The notes: generated by a model not told the origin, from the letters alone. A stretch of DNA of 64,000 nt from Paragorgia papillata (GCA_035771165.1 JAWNZC010000372.1:1645501-1709500), one strand, 5' to 3'; positions 32,308 through 44,780 are shown, counted from the first letter of the stretch. Made by a program: numbers and translations.

Positions 32308-35283
32308 ATGCCACCAAAAAAGAAACGCTTTAAGGTGGAATGCCTCGTTTGTCATGCTACATTTGACTTAGACTACAGAAAACACAATGAGTTATGCCAT
32401 GGTGATCACTTGAAAGCGCATAAGCTAATCGGCTACAAGGTTGCAGGCACGCCGAACTAGTCAAACTGACAAATCGTCTGAATAATAATATTGTCTTTTC
32501 ATAATTACTTGTTCGTGGACTCGTAGTTAAATAATAAATCAAAGTAAATGAAAATGGCTAGACAAAGACTGCTTATAATCCGTAAATGAGCCAAACCGAC
32601 CAATGTGTTGTCAAATAAAAGTAGCGTGCTGCGTAGGCAGTGTAGAAACAACAATCGAAATATAGTAACTTAGGTTAGATATACTGCGAAACGTTAGATT
32701 CCTACGTTCTCTGTTTCGGCAGTATATCTAACCTAAGTTACTATATTTCAATGTGTTGGCTACTTGTCTCGTGATGAAAATTATATGAGGTAAACAATAA
32801 GTAACAAACATATTACAGCGTGGATTTACTTTCAGGAAAAAACACGAAACTGTTTGTACTTATCACCGTTCACAGGCACAGCTGACTCCAGATTATGAAA
32901 TCCAGACTACTGGGAGCAATCCTTCAGAGAGGCGAGAGGGTACCTCGGAGAGAAACTGAATCTGTGGATGGTTCAGATGATTTGATGCCTGAAGCAGATT
33001 GGATACAATGCGCTCGGCAGATAGGTTATCTTATCACCCAAATGGCCATTATGAAACAAAACATAGAGAAGTACACTGTTGCAAGTCCAGAAACTTTCTT
33101 ACTGGATGCAAAAGAAGCAGCGGTGACCTGCAAAGAAATGGCTGTAAGATTGGAAAGAAGTGTAGACTCAGCTCTTGCAAAATGTGATGAAGGAAAAGTT
33201 ATCGTTCTTGAAAACGACTTACCAGAGCCCGTTTCTAGTGACCCAGGACTGAGACCACCAAACATGACAAAGTCGCAGATGATGTATTTGGCTCAAATTG
33301 ATCCGCAACAACCTAAGCTTTTTACTTACCCCCAAAATAAAGAGATCAATAAAAATCACAAGCAAAACCTTTTCTGTGCAGCTTGGTTTTCTCAGTATCC
33401 ATTCTTGGAATACAGTGAAAAGGACGCTGCTTTTTGTTTTGTTTGCCAGATGTTTCCCACTGGTCCAGATCGAGAATGGTCGGAACAGTATTGGTGTGCC
33501 ACTGGTGCGAGAAAGTGGGACAAGATGAAGAGTAGACGCGTCGGTAAGCCAGGGAAACTTTCTTAACATTTCTCGTCAAAAGCGCACAAGGCATCGTTAT
33601 CAGATTACGTCCACTTTATAAGTAGTAATTCTCATGTTGATTCACTACTTGACAAGGAAATTCGCACCAAAGCAATTCAGATTGAGGAAGATACGGAAAA
33701 CAACCGAAGTATCATAAAGTTAATGCTTGACCTTTGCTGGACAATGGCAAGACAAGGCATATCTTTTCGGGGCTCGCATTTGGACGCCGATGGTAATTTT
33801 ACCCAGCTTCTTTCCCTCTTGTCTAGACATTGCCCTAAGTTGAACCAATGGATCGAAGACAAGCACAAGAGAGCCTACAAGGTCACTTACACTAGTCCTC
33901 AGTCTCAGAATGAGTTCCTTTCCCTCCTAGGTTTAAAGTGAAGGATAGAATAACGAAAGAGATCAACGATGCCGATGTCTTCTCCATTATGCCAGACATA
34001 ACGCCTGACGTCCGTCACAAAATCAATCAAGATCAGATGGGTGTCATTTGCAGATACGTGGACCACGACAGTGCTGTTCGTGAACATCTTATTGACATGA
34101 AAGAAGTTCGAGACAAAACAGGAGCAGGACAAGCTACCGCTGTCATTCAATCAATTGATAGCAAAGGCTTAGATAATGCATGCATTGCCTTCCAATCGTA
34201 TGATTTTACCAATAGTATGTCGGGACAACATAATGGCGCACAAGCAATCATTTCCCAGTTACTTGGTAGAGAAGTGCCATATATCCCATGCCAAGGTCGC
34301 CGATCAAATACCATCAATGAACATGCATGCGCAGCTAGCCCCATAGTTTCTGAGTTATTCGACACACTTCAAGCAACATATGCTTTTTTCTCTGGCAGTA
34401 CAAAGAGATATGCTCTTTTGCATGATGAACTTGAAAACGTTCAAAACTCATTGAAACTACAAAATCTTTCACTTGCAAGATGGACAGCAAGAGGAGAATC
34501 TCTTCGAGCTATGTGGGTATCGTATGAGGCAGTGCTTGATGTTCTTCAGAGAATTTCAAACACAGATTCTGTTGATGCGAAGGGAAAAGCTGCTGCAACT
34601 GGCCTGCTGTCTAAGCTTCTCCGTGTCGAGTTCGTAGCCTGTTTAATGTTCATCAGGCTTATTCTTTAGAAAACAAAAATTCTTACAGAATCGCTCCAGA
34701 CTGAAGATTTGAACATTGTTGATGCTATGCAAGCACTAGATGGTACCATAAAGTCTTTGGAAGATATAAGAAAGGACGATGCAGGAATTGTAAATCAAAT
34801 CCAAGCTTCAATTGAAGTACTATCTGGAAAAGGTGTAGATGCTCCTGGTGAATTTGCAAGACTCCATCGGCCATGCAGAAGACCCCGCCGTTTAGATGAA
34901 AACCTAGAAACAGTTGCTGACAATTCAATGGTGGCTTTCTATGACAGATAATTTAAAGCAGTTCTCGACACTCTAATACAGCAGTACAAGTAAAATATGA
35001 ATGCTTGCCTCAACAAAGTGAAAGCCCTTTCTATAGTCCTCCAACCACCGTTGAGTTCCAACCAAAATGAAGCCGACCTAAAAGAGCTCCTCAGTCTATT
35101 CCCAAGACAAGCACCTGATCAAGCTGCCTTTGCTGCCGAATTTGATGTTTTTGCTAACGTCGTAATGAAAGAAGGAAATACCAAGACCGGCAAGACGACC
35201 GAGTCTATGGCAGATACTGCAGTAGAAGCTGAAAAGAGAAAGCGCGTTTTAATTGTGTCTTTGATACAAATCTACTGGAAATA
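32308..35283 (+). pseudogene. ZMYM1-like hAT transposase pseudogene (TTF zinc finger)
   Basis: ATG at 32308 opens MPPKKKRFKVECLVCHATFD, a Cys-rich start. Another exon begins after TACTTTCAG at 32836 (KKHETVCTYHRSQAQLTPDY). The body holds a TTF-type zinc finger (WFSQYPFLEYSEKDAAFCFV CQMF, then HKASL), LARQGI-like MARQGISFRG, FSIMPDITPD, FQSYDFTNSMSGQHNGAQ, VPYIPCQGRRSNT and LARWTARGES. These are the ZMYM1-like hAT core. It is broken by TAA at 33564, a frame change at about 33940, TAG at 34667, TAA at 34949 and TAA at 34991, and the hAT dimerisation region is missing after 35283. Confidence 0.8.
32652..32752. repeat. Short MITE-like hairpin
   Basis: GAAATATAGTAACTTAGGTT...GATATACTGC and its inverse flank a 35-base loop; it lies in the intron of the ZMYM1-like pseudogene. 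Confidence 0.7.
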
Positions 35284-35299
35284 ATCGGTTACATACTTA

Positions 35300-35700
35300 C
35301 ATTTTGACCTTTTGGGCAATTGCCTTATAATTTATTATATGCATAAAAGGTAGTACCGTTACTACCGTAACATAGCTACCAAGTCTCACGCCTTGCGCGT
35401 GTGACACACGCCTCACACGCCTCAGCGTTAATTCACACATAAGTGATTTGACGCCTCAGCTTTGTTTGTAGAGCTCCGTGCTGGTATTTAACACTTAACG
35501 CTTGAAATCCTCCTAAAAACGAATTAAATCTTATTCGTAATCCTCAAATGTATACAATCCCTCGGGAAAATTAAAATTTACCGCAGGTTTTCCAAGTCGG
35601 CGAGTCGCGCGTATGCCTCGCAGAGGCTTGCCGCGTCTGGGGACGAGACTTTCATGCACGCGGTGGCCATAAAGAATGGGGGCTCAGCTCTGAGAATGAG
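35300..35700. other. Gap between hAT pseudogenes
   Basis: No gene. CACGCCTCACACGCCTCAGCG-type short repeats (35388-35460) may be subterminal repeats of the following hAT element, whose ends I could not fix. Confidence 0.4.
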
Positions 35701-35715
35701 AATTACACCAAAAAT

Positions 35716-36137
35716 ATGGCTGACATGGACTCGGAGGAGGACTACTGGCTATTGCAATCAGATTCAAACAGTGACACAGACAGTGACACTGACAGTGACA
35801 CTCGTGGTGAAGGCGAGGCGGACAATTCAAATTCATTTGAGGGTTCTTCCAAGTCACCTAAAAGACAAAAACTACAAAGAAAGAACGCCGGAGCTGCAAC
35901 ATACAAATCAAAGTTTAATTCAACTTGGAAGAAGCAGTATCCTTTCATCAGCGAAGTGAAAGATGACAAGCACAGCTTTCATTGCACAATGTGTAAACGT
36001 AACGTGAAGTGCAGTCATATGGGTCTGTCTGATGTCCAGCGACACGTCGGTAATGCAATGCGCCAAAAAATGCAAAAGCTGCAATATCTCAGACCACTCT
36101 TTCATTTCCATTGTCATCAAGCCGGTTAACAGAGAAG
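35716..36137 (+). pseudogene. hAT transposase (SCAND3/ZBED-like) first exon, zinc finger
   Basis: ATG at 35716 opens MADMDSEEDYWLLQSDSNSD, a Ser/Asp repeat, then YKSKFNSTWKKQYPFIS, a BED-like finger CTMCKRNVKCSHMGLSDVQR H. Near 36065 an A-run needs a frame change to reach LSFPLSSSRLTEK, where GAGAAG|GTATGT is the donor. Joined to 48166 it gives RLTEK-IMRAEVKVATML in frame, the normal order in this hAT family. The 12-kb intron holds the next nested elements. Confidence 0.7.
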
Positions 36138-36212
36138 GTATGTCATGTGATTGTCAAGGTCTGTCTGATGTCTAATCTATTCAGTATTGTGCATTGTACT
36201 GTCAATGTTATT

Positions 36213-36590
36213 TATTAAGTCCCAGGGGGGAGGTCGGGCATATGTGGGGCATTTGATTTTCATGCAAATTTCTGACCAAATGCCCCACTGTTGGGCAATA
36301 AATACTATGTTTATATGGTCAATAGAACTTATGCACATATCAATGTTAAGCCCCAGGGGGGAGGTCGGGCATATGTGGGGCATTTGATTTTTCGTGCGAA
36401 TTTCTGATCAAATGCCCCACCATCGGGCAATAAATATTGGTGAAATACCCCACCGTTTTGCAATAAATATAATATGCTTATAGAACTTATATATGGTTCA
36501 AATAGCCCTACCCTCGGGCCCAAAATGGTAATCAAATTCCCTACGGTAGGGATAGAATGGATAATACGTGTACCAAAGCGTCAGACTGTG
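36213..36590. repeat. MITE-type repeats, left part (two direct copies)
   Basis: CCCCAGGGGGGAGGTCGGGC then ATATGTGGGGCATTTGAT occurs twice (36220 and 36350). Its inverse occurs at 47870-47960 (ATCAAATGCCCTACATATGC, then CCTGGGGCTTAACATTG). The 11.2-kb element therefore sits inside this older repeat. A relative is at 45040-45150. Confidence 0.65.
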
Positions 36591-36859
36591 TATTGATAGG
36601 TGCATTAATGCACCAGTCAATTGAAACCACGGCCCCCCGACCCCCGGGACATAGCGGGGATTGTAACATTTGTGGAGTGTTACATTTTTACTTTTTCCCC
36701 GCCCCCCGGGGGAAAGTTTGCTGTTACAATCCCCACCCAAATGCATGGCCCTGGTGACTTACCAGATTTTGGTGAGCTGGTTTCCATAATAATCATCGAA
36801 AAAGTGACAGCAACCCTAGTCTACAGTGGCGTTTTAATACGAGTCTGATAATGTCCCGA

Positions 36860-37180
36860 ATCTACCAAGTCCGCGCGATCTACACAGATAACGCGATCCA
36901 TGCAGTCTACGGGATTTATGCAGTTTATGCGTTCTATGCAGTCCACGCCATCTACACAATCTATGCTGTCTACGTGATCTCAGTATGCAGTTAACGCATT
37001 TGCGACCTATGCTGCTACGCGATCTTTGCAATCTACGCGCGATCTACACAATCTATGCACTCTACGCTATCTATGTAGTTTACGCGTTCTACGCAATCTA
37101 CGCATTCTATGCAGTCCACGCGATCTACGCAATTTACGCGATCTACGCAATCTATACAATATACACAATCTATCCATATT
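36860..37180. repeat. Minisatellite of about 12-base units (ATCTACGCAATC type)
   Basis: Degenerate repeats of CTACGCGATCTACGCAATCT and CTATGCA variants near the left end of the 11.2-kb element; encodes only repetitive peptides in all frames. Confidence 0.85.
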
Positions 37181-37455
37181 GAGGACATAGCGATATGTTC
37201 AGGTGATAGATTGTATATAGATAGACGCAGGTACCCACATTGAGGTGATAGATACATAGATAGACACACCCACATAGATTACTGCTTCTTCTAGTGCTAT
37301 TTAATATTGGGTCCAATCCAATGTCAAATCGCTTATAAGCATCTTAGAGGTGCTTTTCATAACAGGGTTAACATAACAAGGGTCTAGCGCCACACATTTT
37401 CTTTTCGGAGTGCAACATTCTACAGCATCTTTGTCACTGTGCCCCTGCAATGCCT

Positions 37456-37466
37456 TTACTTGACAC
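37456..37466 (-). CDS. PHD transposase-like protein, terminal mini-exon
   Basis: The acceptor TTTTGTTTTAG, then GTGTCAAGTAA completes the final cysteine codon of PHD 2 (CPKC) and ends VK-stop. Phase agrees with 37766. Confidence 0.5.
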
Positions 37467-37765
37467 CTAAAACAAAACAAAAGCTTTGTGATAGTAATTG
37501 CTTCAGTTTCAGTTTATTGATTTACGCCAAAAATAAGATTACATAAATAAAGTATGCTGAAAAGTATATACAAAGTTTTAGGATGGCAAACTGTAAGCAA
37601 AACTTGCAAAGTTTGGCATCATATAGCCTGAAGTTGCATTTGTTAATTATCTATTATTCTTTTCTGGTACTGGTACTAGTACTGTTTATGTTTATATAAA
37701 ATTGTTGGCATAAAATACAAAAAAAAACGTTTTAAACTTTAAATGTTTCACAGCAACCTACTCAC

Positions 37766-37912
37766 ATTTCGGACACATCCAATTACCCGTTGGGGGAACT
37801 TTCATACCAACGCAGGACAGATGGAACCACTCGATTGGGCATTGGCTGTTGTCGCAGCCTAACATCATCCCCAACTCTCCTTGATTGCAGAAGCAATACT
37901 GCTCGGTATCAA
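37766..37912 (-). CDS. PHD transposase-like protein, exon with second PHD finger (ING-like)
   Basis: Acceptor TTTTTTTTGTAG and donor GAAAT|GTGAGT. The frame reads QYCFCNQGELGMMLGCDNSQ, then CPIEWFHLSCVGM and GNWMCPKC: a complete C4HC3 PHD finger with the G.M..CD...C...W.H..C spacing of ING-type fingers, which read histone H3 tails. Confidence 0.75.
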
Positions 37913-38080
37913 CTACAAAAAAGAAGATGATAGCATGATATGTTTGTATTTTCTTATACCAACCAAGATATTACGTTTGCCTTTCATAAGATGACTTACT
38001 TAATAAGTGCATTTTTAGTGGCAATTAGTCACTATAGTGTGTTGTCATGAGTACCCTAAGAAGACGTATAATACACCCAC

Positions 38081-38245
38081 CTTTACAGTCAGGGCAATAC
38101 CAGGGAAAGGCTGGACTGAAGAGGAGCCCGATGCATTCAAAATGAAACCATTTTATTTGACAGGCGTCTCCTTCGCATAAAATCATGTCACCATGCTCCC
38201 TCTCCTGGCACCAGCACCAAACAGATGTATCGACAGAAGGAGTTT
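38081..38245 (-). CDS. PHD transposase-like protein, exon with first PHD finger
   Basis: Acceptor CATTTCATCAG and donor GTAAAG|GTGGGT. The frame gives TSVWCWCQEREHGDMILCEG, then DACQIKWFHFECIGL and PWYCPDC, a C4HC3 PHD finger. Phase links to the core exon at 38340 as KKSTKA-K-TPSVDT. Confidence 0.75.
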
Positions 38246-38339
38246 CTGATGAAATGAATAAGGAAGTTGTTTACTTTATCAGAACACATTTTGTTAAAAA
38301 CGATATAGCAAAAACTATATATGGAATTCAAATACTCAC

Positions 38340-40528
38340 TTGCTTTGGTGGATTTCTTGGCTTTCCCTTTTGTCTTTGCATTGTTTTTTCGGGTAGTGGC
38401 TGCCTTCTTTGCACCCTCCTTTCTCCGTTCTGCCGTCAGTTTTAGATGTTCTACATGCATTTGTAGTTCTTCTAACGGAAGCAATGTCTTCCTTGTCACT
38501 TCCAACATCTTTTCCTCTGACAAAGCTCTCCCCTTCTTTAGGGATTCGTAAAACGCTTCTCTGATTATAATACTAGGAGGCTTCGAAATTGTCAGGCCAT
38601 GTTCTGCAACAAACTCTGCATGATCGTTGGGCTTCAGGTAATGGCCAGCACAGAACTTTGCACACTCTTGGCACTTGCCACCCCAAGGTCGTTTTGGGTC
38701 AGGGATTGGTATCGGTAAGTACGTTAATGGCGGTCCGTTGTCATACCACATCAGATCTCTTCCGGCTGTCTCGTCGCCACACAAAGGATGAGGGCATCCG
38801 CGTTGGTAACACAAATTCAGCATTAACAGATAGTTCCCTGGCAGATCCTTCTTCATGTGGCTTTCTCGGACCATCCAAATACGTTCAAAGTATTCGTAGA
38901 GATCTGGGTTGTTCTTTTTCAACTGTTGTTTGTCCTCTGTACTACCTCTAAGGAAGATTAAAAGGCTTGGCCTTCTTTCAATCATGACCTCTTTCTTCCC
39001 TCCTTTGTACAGTTGGAGTGTGGTGCCACAGCATGGTGCCCTATTTACTCGATCAATATAGACATCTGTTGCGATTTCTAAATTCTCATTTAATTTATTG
39101 GTGTCCAGGCCATTGGTATCGAAATTGTTCCCAGCTAGAGTAGAAGGAATAAACAGGTTTGCATGCGCTTTGGCAATACAGCCGTTCATCAATTCCACCT
39201 CATTTAGGTATGATCCACCACTATGCCGAGACGAAACAATTGTGCAGATTTTCTGTTTTAGCAAGTGCCTCTCGGTCCAAAGAAACTGTACTTCGAGGTG
39301 ACTTGGTCCTTCATCAGTAGCCCCATCAACGCGTATGCAATCTATTGGCCTGTCCTCGAAGTAACTGGGCATGCTGCTTTCCAACATTTCAAGGTCGATC
39401 ATATGTTGAGTAGGGTTCTTTGGAAATATGAAATGTGGTTTGACCACTCCAGCACAAGCCTTATCTGTTGTATCAGACTTCATGAAAAGGTAGGAGGTAG
39501 TCTGTAGCATGGATGAATACGTATTCACAAAGTCTGTTCTGGTCGTTAATGATGGCGCATTTTCTAGTGTTATGCATTTGCCTTGCTTATAGGTAAAGGT
39601 AGTGTCTAACCTGAATCCGGCCTGATCATCACGATTGAGTAACAGTTTATCTCTTCCATCTTTCAGTTGTAAGAGATCAATGCCTTTATAAAAAGCGCTC
39701 CTCCAGTGTGCATCTGCGATCTCCGGCAGGTGACCTTGGCTACACCCTTGTACCTTTTCGCAGAGATACGTCGCTTGCTCCAAATGACACACAACTGTAC
39801 CACTGTTCCATAGCTAATTTTACAGGAATACTTTTCTTGGAGATGTTCCTGGATGCCTCTGTAAGTTACTTGTTTCCCTCTAGTTCGACTCCCATCAAAA
39901 GTTAATACCCCCGTCCTTCTCCAAGCATCAGCGCCCACTTTCTTTGATACAACAAAGTCCTCAATGTCTTTGCCAATAGTCGGATGTTCCTTAATTATAC
40001 GGCTTGTTCGTTTTGGTATTTTTCTTTTCAATATGCTGTTTTGTGCTATTTGTTTTGCTGCTTCTCTTTTCGCTTTCCTTCTGATAGCTGCTCTTGTTTG
40101 CTTTATTGATTCCAATCCTTCCTTGGAAACGAGTGAAGGCATTTGTCTGGGCAAGGGTGCAGTAGAGTCTTCATTTTCGGAGTCAGATAGCACTTCACTT
40201 CCCTCTATCAATGTTGGCTCTCGACGTTTATACTCATGAAATGCCTGTCGTGATACCTCAACTGCTCTCTCCTCATCTTCAGTTAGATCACAGACATCCG
40301 TTGACAAATATTCGGTGAAATCTAATAACACTTGATGAAGAACGTCTTGGGTGTAGACTCTTAGATATAGCGAAACATCGTCGAAAAATGAAAACCAGTT
40401 CAAACGGTTGTCCCTCAGCCACAAGAGGAGTGTCTCATTTGATGGTGCTGGATTTGTAATAACGGCAGCAGCTTTGGACAGGTCATCAGGATTGAAGCTT
40501 GCATGACCACTGACATCCGGTCGAGACT
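38340..40528 (-). CDS. PHD transposase-like protein, core region (one frameshift)
   Basis: From the site of the nested insertion the frame reads SRPDVSGHASFNPDDLSKAA, LLLWLRDNRLNWFSFFDD and a basic linker, then IQEHLQEKYSCKISYGTVVQ (helix-turn-helix-like). Near 39708-39735 the frame changes, and the core continues AHWRSAFYKGIDLLQLKDGR, LNRDDQAGFRLDTTFT, IDCIRVDGATDEGPSHLEVQ, SGGSYLNEVELMNGC, HANLFIPSTLAG, then PLCGDETAGRDLMWYDNGPP and CQECAKFCAGHYL, ending in a Lys-rich tail before donor GCAA|GTGAGT. The VDGATDEGP..EV motif might hold acidic catalytic residues, but I know of no proven activity. The family is abundant in cnidarian genomes. Confidence 0.65.
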
Positions 40529-40536
40529 GTCTTTCT

Positions 40537-43051
40537 CACTGATCTCTATAAAAGGACTGGATAGAGCATCTATTGTTCAGGAAGTGATGCCGGAAGTGAG
40601 CGTGGCGGCCATCTTACTAGGACCCACTTGGGTCCTAAACAATATGGCGTACATAGGAGTGGAAAGCAGTTTAACGACGTTTTTCGCCAAATTCTGGAAG
40701 TTTGCTAAGATTTGCCACCGAATTAAGGTTCGTAATCTTATTTTATATAATAGTTAAGTGTTTTCAACTCTTTATTCCTTTTACAAAGGCTTTTTTTTGC
40801 GAAAGATACCTGCCTATGTATTTGCTTCACGAATCACGGTATTAACAAAATAGTCGGTAAACAAATGTCTTCCAAGTCCGCATGTGTACTTGTTTCTCTC
40901 TTTATTTTGTAGTATAAACGCCGTATTATTAAATGGTTTACTGTGATGGGTTTCCTTTAAGTTCTGATTGATTTATTGCCGATTATTAAATCCAAATTGG
41001 AATTCAAATTTGGAAACGTTTTAGCATAAAACCTTATACATGCAATTTATATAACTTAGTAAAAATCTTTAACGTGAACGCATAAATTCAGTGAGATATG
41101 AATTATAACTTGTCTTTTTGAATTAGTATTTTTATTTGGACCCTTGATTTTACTAACTGGTCAATGACTCATTGACTATAAATGGGTGCCACACTCCCAT
41201 GGACCCATAAATTAGATGCTTGAGTTTATAATACACTGTCTAAAATCTGCTAGGTTAATGTCAAGACTTGGCATTAGTATTGTTTCTAATTTTTAAATAA
41301 CCAAAGATAAATTTGTGCTACTTCAAACGGTTTAGTGGTTCACATGGTTTTCTAATGTAGTATTTTCAGTTTGACTTTTTCAATCACCACAGGCAGCATG
41401 TGTATTTTCCTGTTCAATAGTTCAGCATATCTCACTAGTCATCAAAACTTGCTGCAAGTGATCTTTGCTCTATCATCTTAGTAGACTGTAATCTTCAGTT
41501 TATTACCTTTACAGGTTGTACACAATCACATACATGTAATTGGCTTGGCTTTAGTATCAGCTTTTAATACATGTATTTTATTTTGTAGTCCAGTGGCTCA
41601 GGTGTTAATCTGGATACAGATTGTAACCCCTATGTAACATTTGCTCTGTTATTGTAATAGTTATTGCTGTTCAATGATTAGAGAGATTTCAATACTGTAT
41701 GCATGTATATATTAAAAGCTTCTATATGTGGAGTTGCATTTCTATAATTTTAAGTAAATATTTATAAATATTTAGTTTTTTACCACAATTAGCATTACTT
41801 GTCTTCCAAAGAACACTATAGCAACTGACGTTTTAACTGGGTTTTTACCACAAAGGTTGGCTGTGGTTTCCTTCTCAAGATGGCAAACCCAAATTTTGCT
41901 GTACTGAGTCCATCATTGCAATGCATTTGATAAGGGCAAAAGTCCCCAAAACATAGAGTTTATATTGACAAGAGAATTCTATGATGGGATTATGAGAAGC
42001 CCTGAACATCAAGATGTGTCATTGAAAGTAGCTTCAACCAAAACAAGAGAATTAATAATGTATTTTCAAATATAGAAATATTAAAAATAGATTATACAAA
42101 TGCTCTTGCTGTATTGTTGTGAATATTTATTTACAGGTGGCTATATTATATTTCATTTATGTAGTAATAAACTTGCAGAGTGTCTGGGATACTGTTAGAG
42201 TTTTAGTTGGCATCCCAGACACTCTGCAGAAATGGTAATATCAACAGGTGCATTTGCTTGTAAAAAATGTAAAGTTTAGCTGGTTTTCATTGAAAAGCCG
42301 ACCATTTAAAGCAAAAATTATGATTCAACTTTAGTGGTATAACTCAAAAAGACAAGTCATACTTTATAATATCTCACTATTATTTATGCCTCCATGAAGG
42401 CCTTTATTGTATAAATTGCATTGCAAGCTAATTTATTTCTATAGATCTATGTGAGTACAAAACCATAAAAAAACAATACACTTCTGATGGCAACAAGGTT
42501 GCCTATTAAAGAAACATATAAGGTGGCAAATGGACTATAAGGTTTTATGCTAGAACTTTTCCAAATTTGAATTCTCGTTTGGATTACTCGGCAATAAATC
42601 AATCAAAACATAAAGGAAACCCATCACAGAAAACCATTTAATAATACGGCGTTTGTACTACAAAATAAAGAGAGAAACAAGTACACGTGCGGACTTGGAA
42701 GACGTTTGTTTACCGACTATTTTGTTAATATCGTGATTCGTGAAGCAAATACATAGGCTGATAGGCAGGTATCTTTCGCAAAAAAAAGCCTTTGTAAAAG
42801 GAATAAAGAGTTTAAAACACTTAACTATTATATAAAATAAGATTACGAACCTTAATTCGGTGGTAAATCTTCGCAAACTTCTCGAATTTGGCGAAAAACG
42901 TCGTTAAACTGCTTTCCACTCCTATGTACGCCATATTGTTTAGGACCCAAGTGGGTCCTAGTAAGATGGCCGCCGCTGCTCACTTCCGGCATCAAAATTA
43001 GGGCGCGAGAAACAATAGATGCGCTATCCAGTCCTTTTATAGAGATCAGTG
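40537..43051. mobile_element. Non-autonomous palindromic hAT-type element inside the PHD gene
   Basis: Long inverted arms (40537 to about 41045; about 42540 to 43051) begin CACTGATCTCTATAAAAGG. The 8-base GTCTTTCT flanks both ends (40529-40536 and 43052-43059), the hAT-size duplication. Removing the element and one copy rejoins GAERQ-SRPDVSGHASF in frame. The arms contain GGCGGCCATCTTACTAGG-type sequence and no transposase. A separate hairpin lies at 42175-42232. Confidence 0.85.
42175..42232. repeat. Short perfect hairpin
   Basis: TGCAGAGTGTCTGGGAT and its inverse ATCCCAGACACTCTGCA around a 20-base loop, inside the palindromic element but off its axis. Confidence 0.8.
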
Positions 43052-43059
43052 GTCTTTCT

Positions 43060-43952
43060 GCACCACTGACATCCGGTCGAGACTGTCTTTCTGCACCACT
43101 ATCATTGTTGCCATCTCTTATTGTGGAAAGGGAGTCACCTGAATCGCTTTCCACGGCACTTTCTAAATCACTCTCGTCATCCAAACTTTCTGCATCAGAT
43201 GCATTATCTTCAATACCCATGGATTGTAAAAGGGCTGTCTCTTCAAGCTGCGCAAGCTTCATGATCTCGGCATGGATCTGTTGTGATTTGACAATTGCTT
43301 CTCTCACTTCGTTTTGTTTGGCATTATTATCATCAATTCCATACCTTTTCTTGGCTTGCTTGCCAGACAATCTCCAAGTGGCAGCAGATTCTATCAATCG
43401 TCTATCGGATTCATTCGATGCCAGCTCATATAACGATTTTAACGTATCCTTGTCAAGATGCTGCACGTTTGTTTCATTTGGCATTGTCTTTGCGATCCAG
43501 TTCACTAAGGTCCTGTAGTCCAAATCTGGTGTTAGGCCTGTAACATAGAGATGCTTGTGCTTTAAAACAACAACTGGTAATTGCATTATTCTTCTCACGG
43601 CCTTGTCTGACTGATATTTTTTATCAGGAAACTGTTTCTTGTAAACATCAGATAGTTTAACTATTCCTTCCTGGCAAATGATTGATGCCATATTCATCAG
43701 TGCAGCACATTCTTTGCACTGCTCTTTATGATACCTTATGCAATACTCAGCTCTATATTTATTATACTCTTCCAAAGACACAGCTGTCATTCGTGAAATG
43801 TACAATCGATCATCCCCAGAACTCTTGTTCTGACCACTTAAGTTCAAACGAAGATTGCCCATAAACTTAATAAATGTTTCCTCATCAATAGCTCTAGCAT
43901 CCCCCACTGATTCAGATACATTTTTGCTCTCTTGGTGCACATCAGGGGGGGA
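43060..43952 (-). CDS. PHD transposase-like protein, middle region
   Basis: Reads VHQESKNVSESVGDARAID, LYISRMTAVSLEEYNKYRAE, YHKEQCKECAALMNM, VYKKQFPDKKYQSD, LYVTGLTPDLDYRTLVNWIA, RRLIESAATWRLSGKQAKKR YG and an acidic stretch (DDESDLESAVESDSGD), ending with a duplicated SGAERQSRPDV unit at the insertion. The boundary to the upstream frame at about 43950 is either a splice acceptor (GATTTTTAG|TTTCC) or a one-base shift in a C7 run. Confidence 0.6.
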
Positions 43953-43954
43953 AA

Positions 43955-44780
43955 CTAAAAATCCTCGCTGCTTTTTTTCTCGGTTCCCTCAATATCTTCA
44001 GGCTTGTTTATGTCATTGGAGCCACAAGAAACATGTGGAGCTACATTGGTCATTTCTTGATCTTGGATTGTAGCCTTCTCAGTGGCTGCAGTAGCTGGTT
44101 CCTCAACTTCTGTTACAGCGATTCCGGGTTCTCTGACTTCCTTCCCATTTGTTGATTCCTCAACAACTATTGCTGATTTTGTGCATGTGAAATGACGTAT
44201 TAAGGCGCTTTGTTGGGCATCCTGTTTATCACCTTTTATTTTTTGGCTCTCTCTGAACTTCTTCACTCGCTTAGCTGAAGCCTCTTTTTTCTGTAGCAAA
44301 GTTAGCTCCTCTTGGTATTTTCTTTTCTTTTTCCTCAGGTCATCTAGCTCCTTTGAAACGTCAAGTGCTTTACTGAACTCCTTTACATTAGCGCACCTTT
44401 CACGTTGCTTTACGGCATAAGAGAGCTGCATGTCAACTTCCTTTAAGTCCTCTTGGACCTGTTCCATCCTCTTCTGCCTTAAATCTAACTTATCACGCTG
44501 ATTTTTAGTCTGAGGTACACCAAATTGTTTGGATCTAGAACTGTTCTTCTTGTAACCAAACCCCTCTTCATGGACTTTCACCCTTGTCTGCTTTTGCAAT
44601 TCCGATTTAGAGCACAACAAAGATGGATTCTTCATTGCAATCTCAAACGAAGCCTCGTTTATAGCTCTATGGTAATCAAGTAACTTGTCATCGGGCTTAA
44701 GCTGATATATCTGTGATTTCTTGCGTATTTGTTCTGGGTCTAATGTGACTGTCTGGGTAATATGTGCCACAGATGCTGCC
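43955..44780 (-). CDS. PHD transposase-like protein, coiled-coil region
   Basis: The acceptor TTTTCTTTAAAG precedes AASVAHITQTVTLDPEQIRK. A long Lys/Glu-rich coiled coil follows (RQKRMEQVQEDLKEVDMQLS, KELDDLRKKKRKYQEELTLL Q) and then a Thr/Glu-rich linker. Joins in phase to the small exon at 45417-45476 (GPAIQ-AASVAH). Confidence 0.6.

Noticed and set aside
32895..33594. Several overlapping frames on both strands
   Set aside because: Only the plus frame carries the TTF zinc finger and family motifs; the rest are shadows.
36985..37182. Plus-strand frame rich in AIYAIY repeats
   Set aside because: Translation of the 12-base minisatellite.
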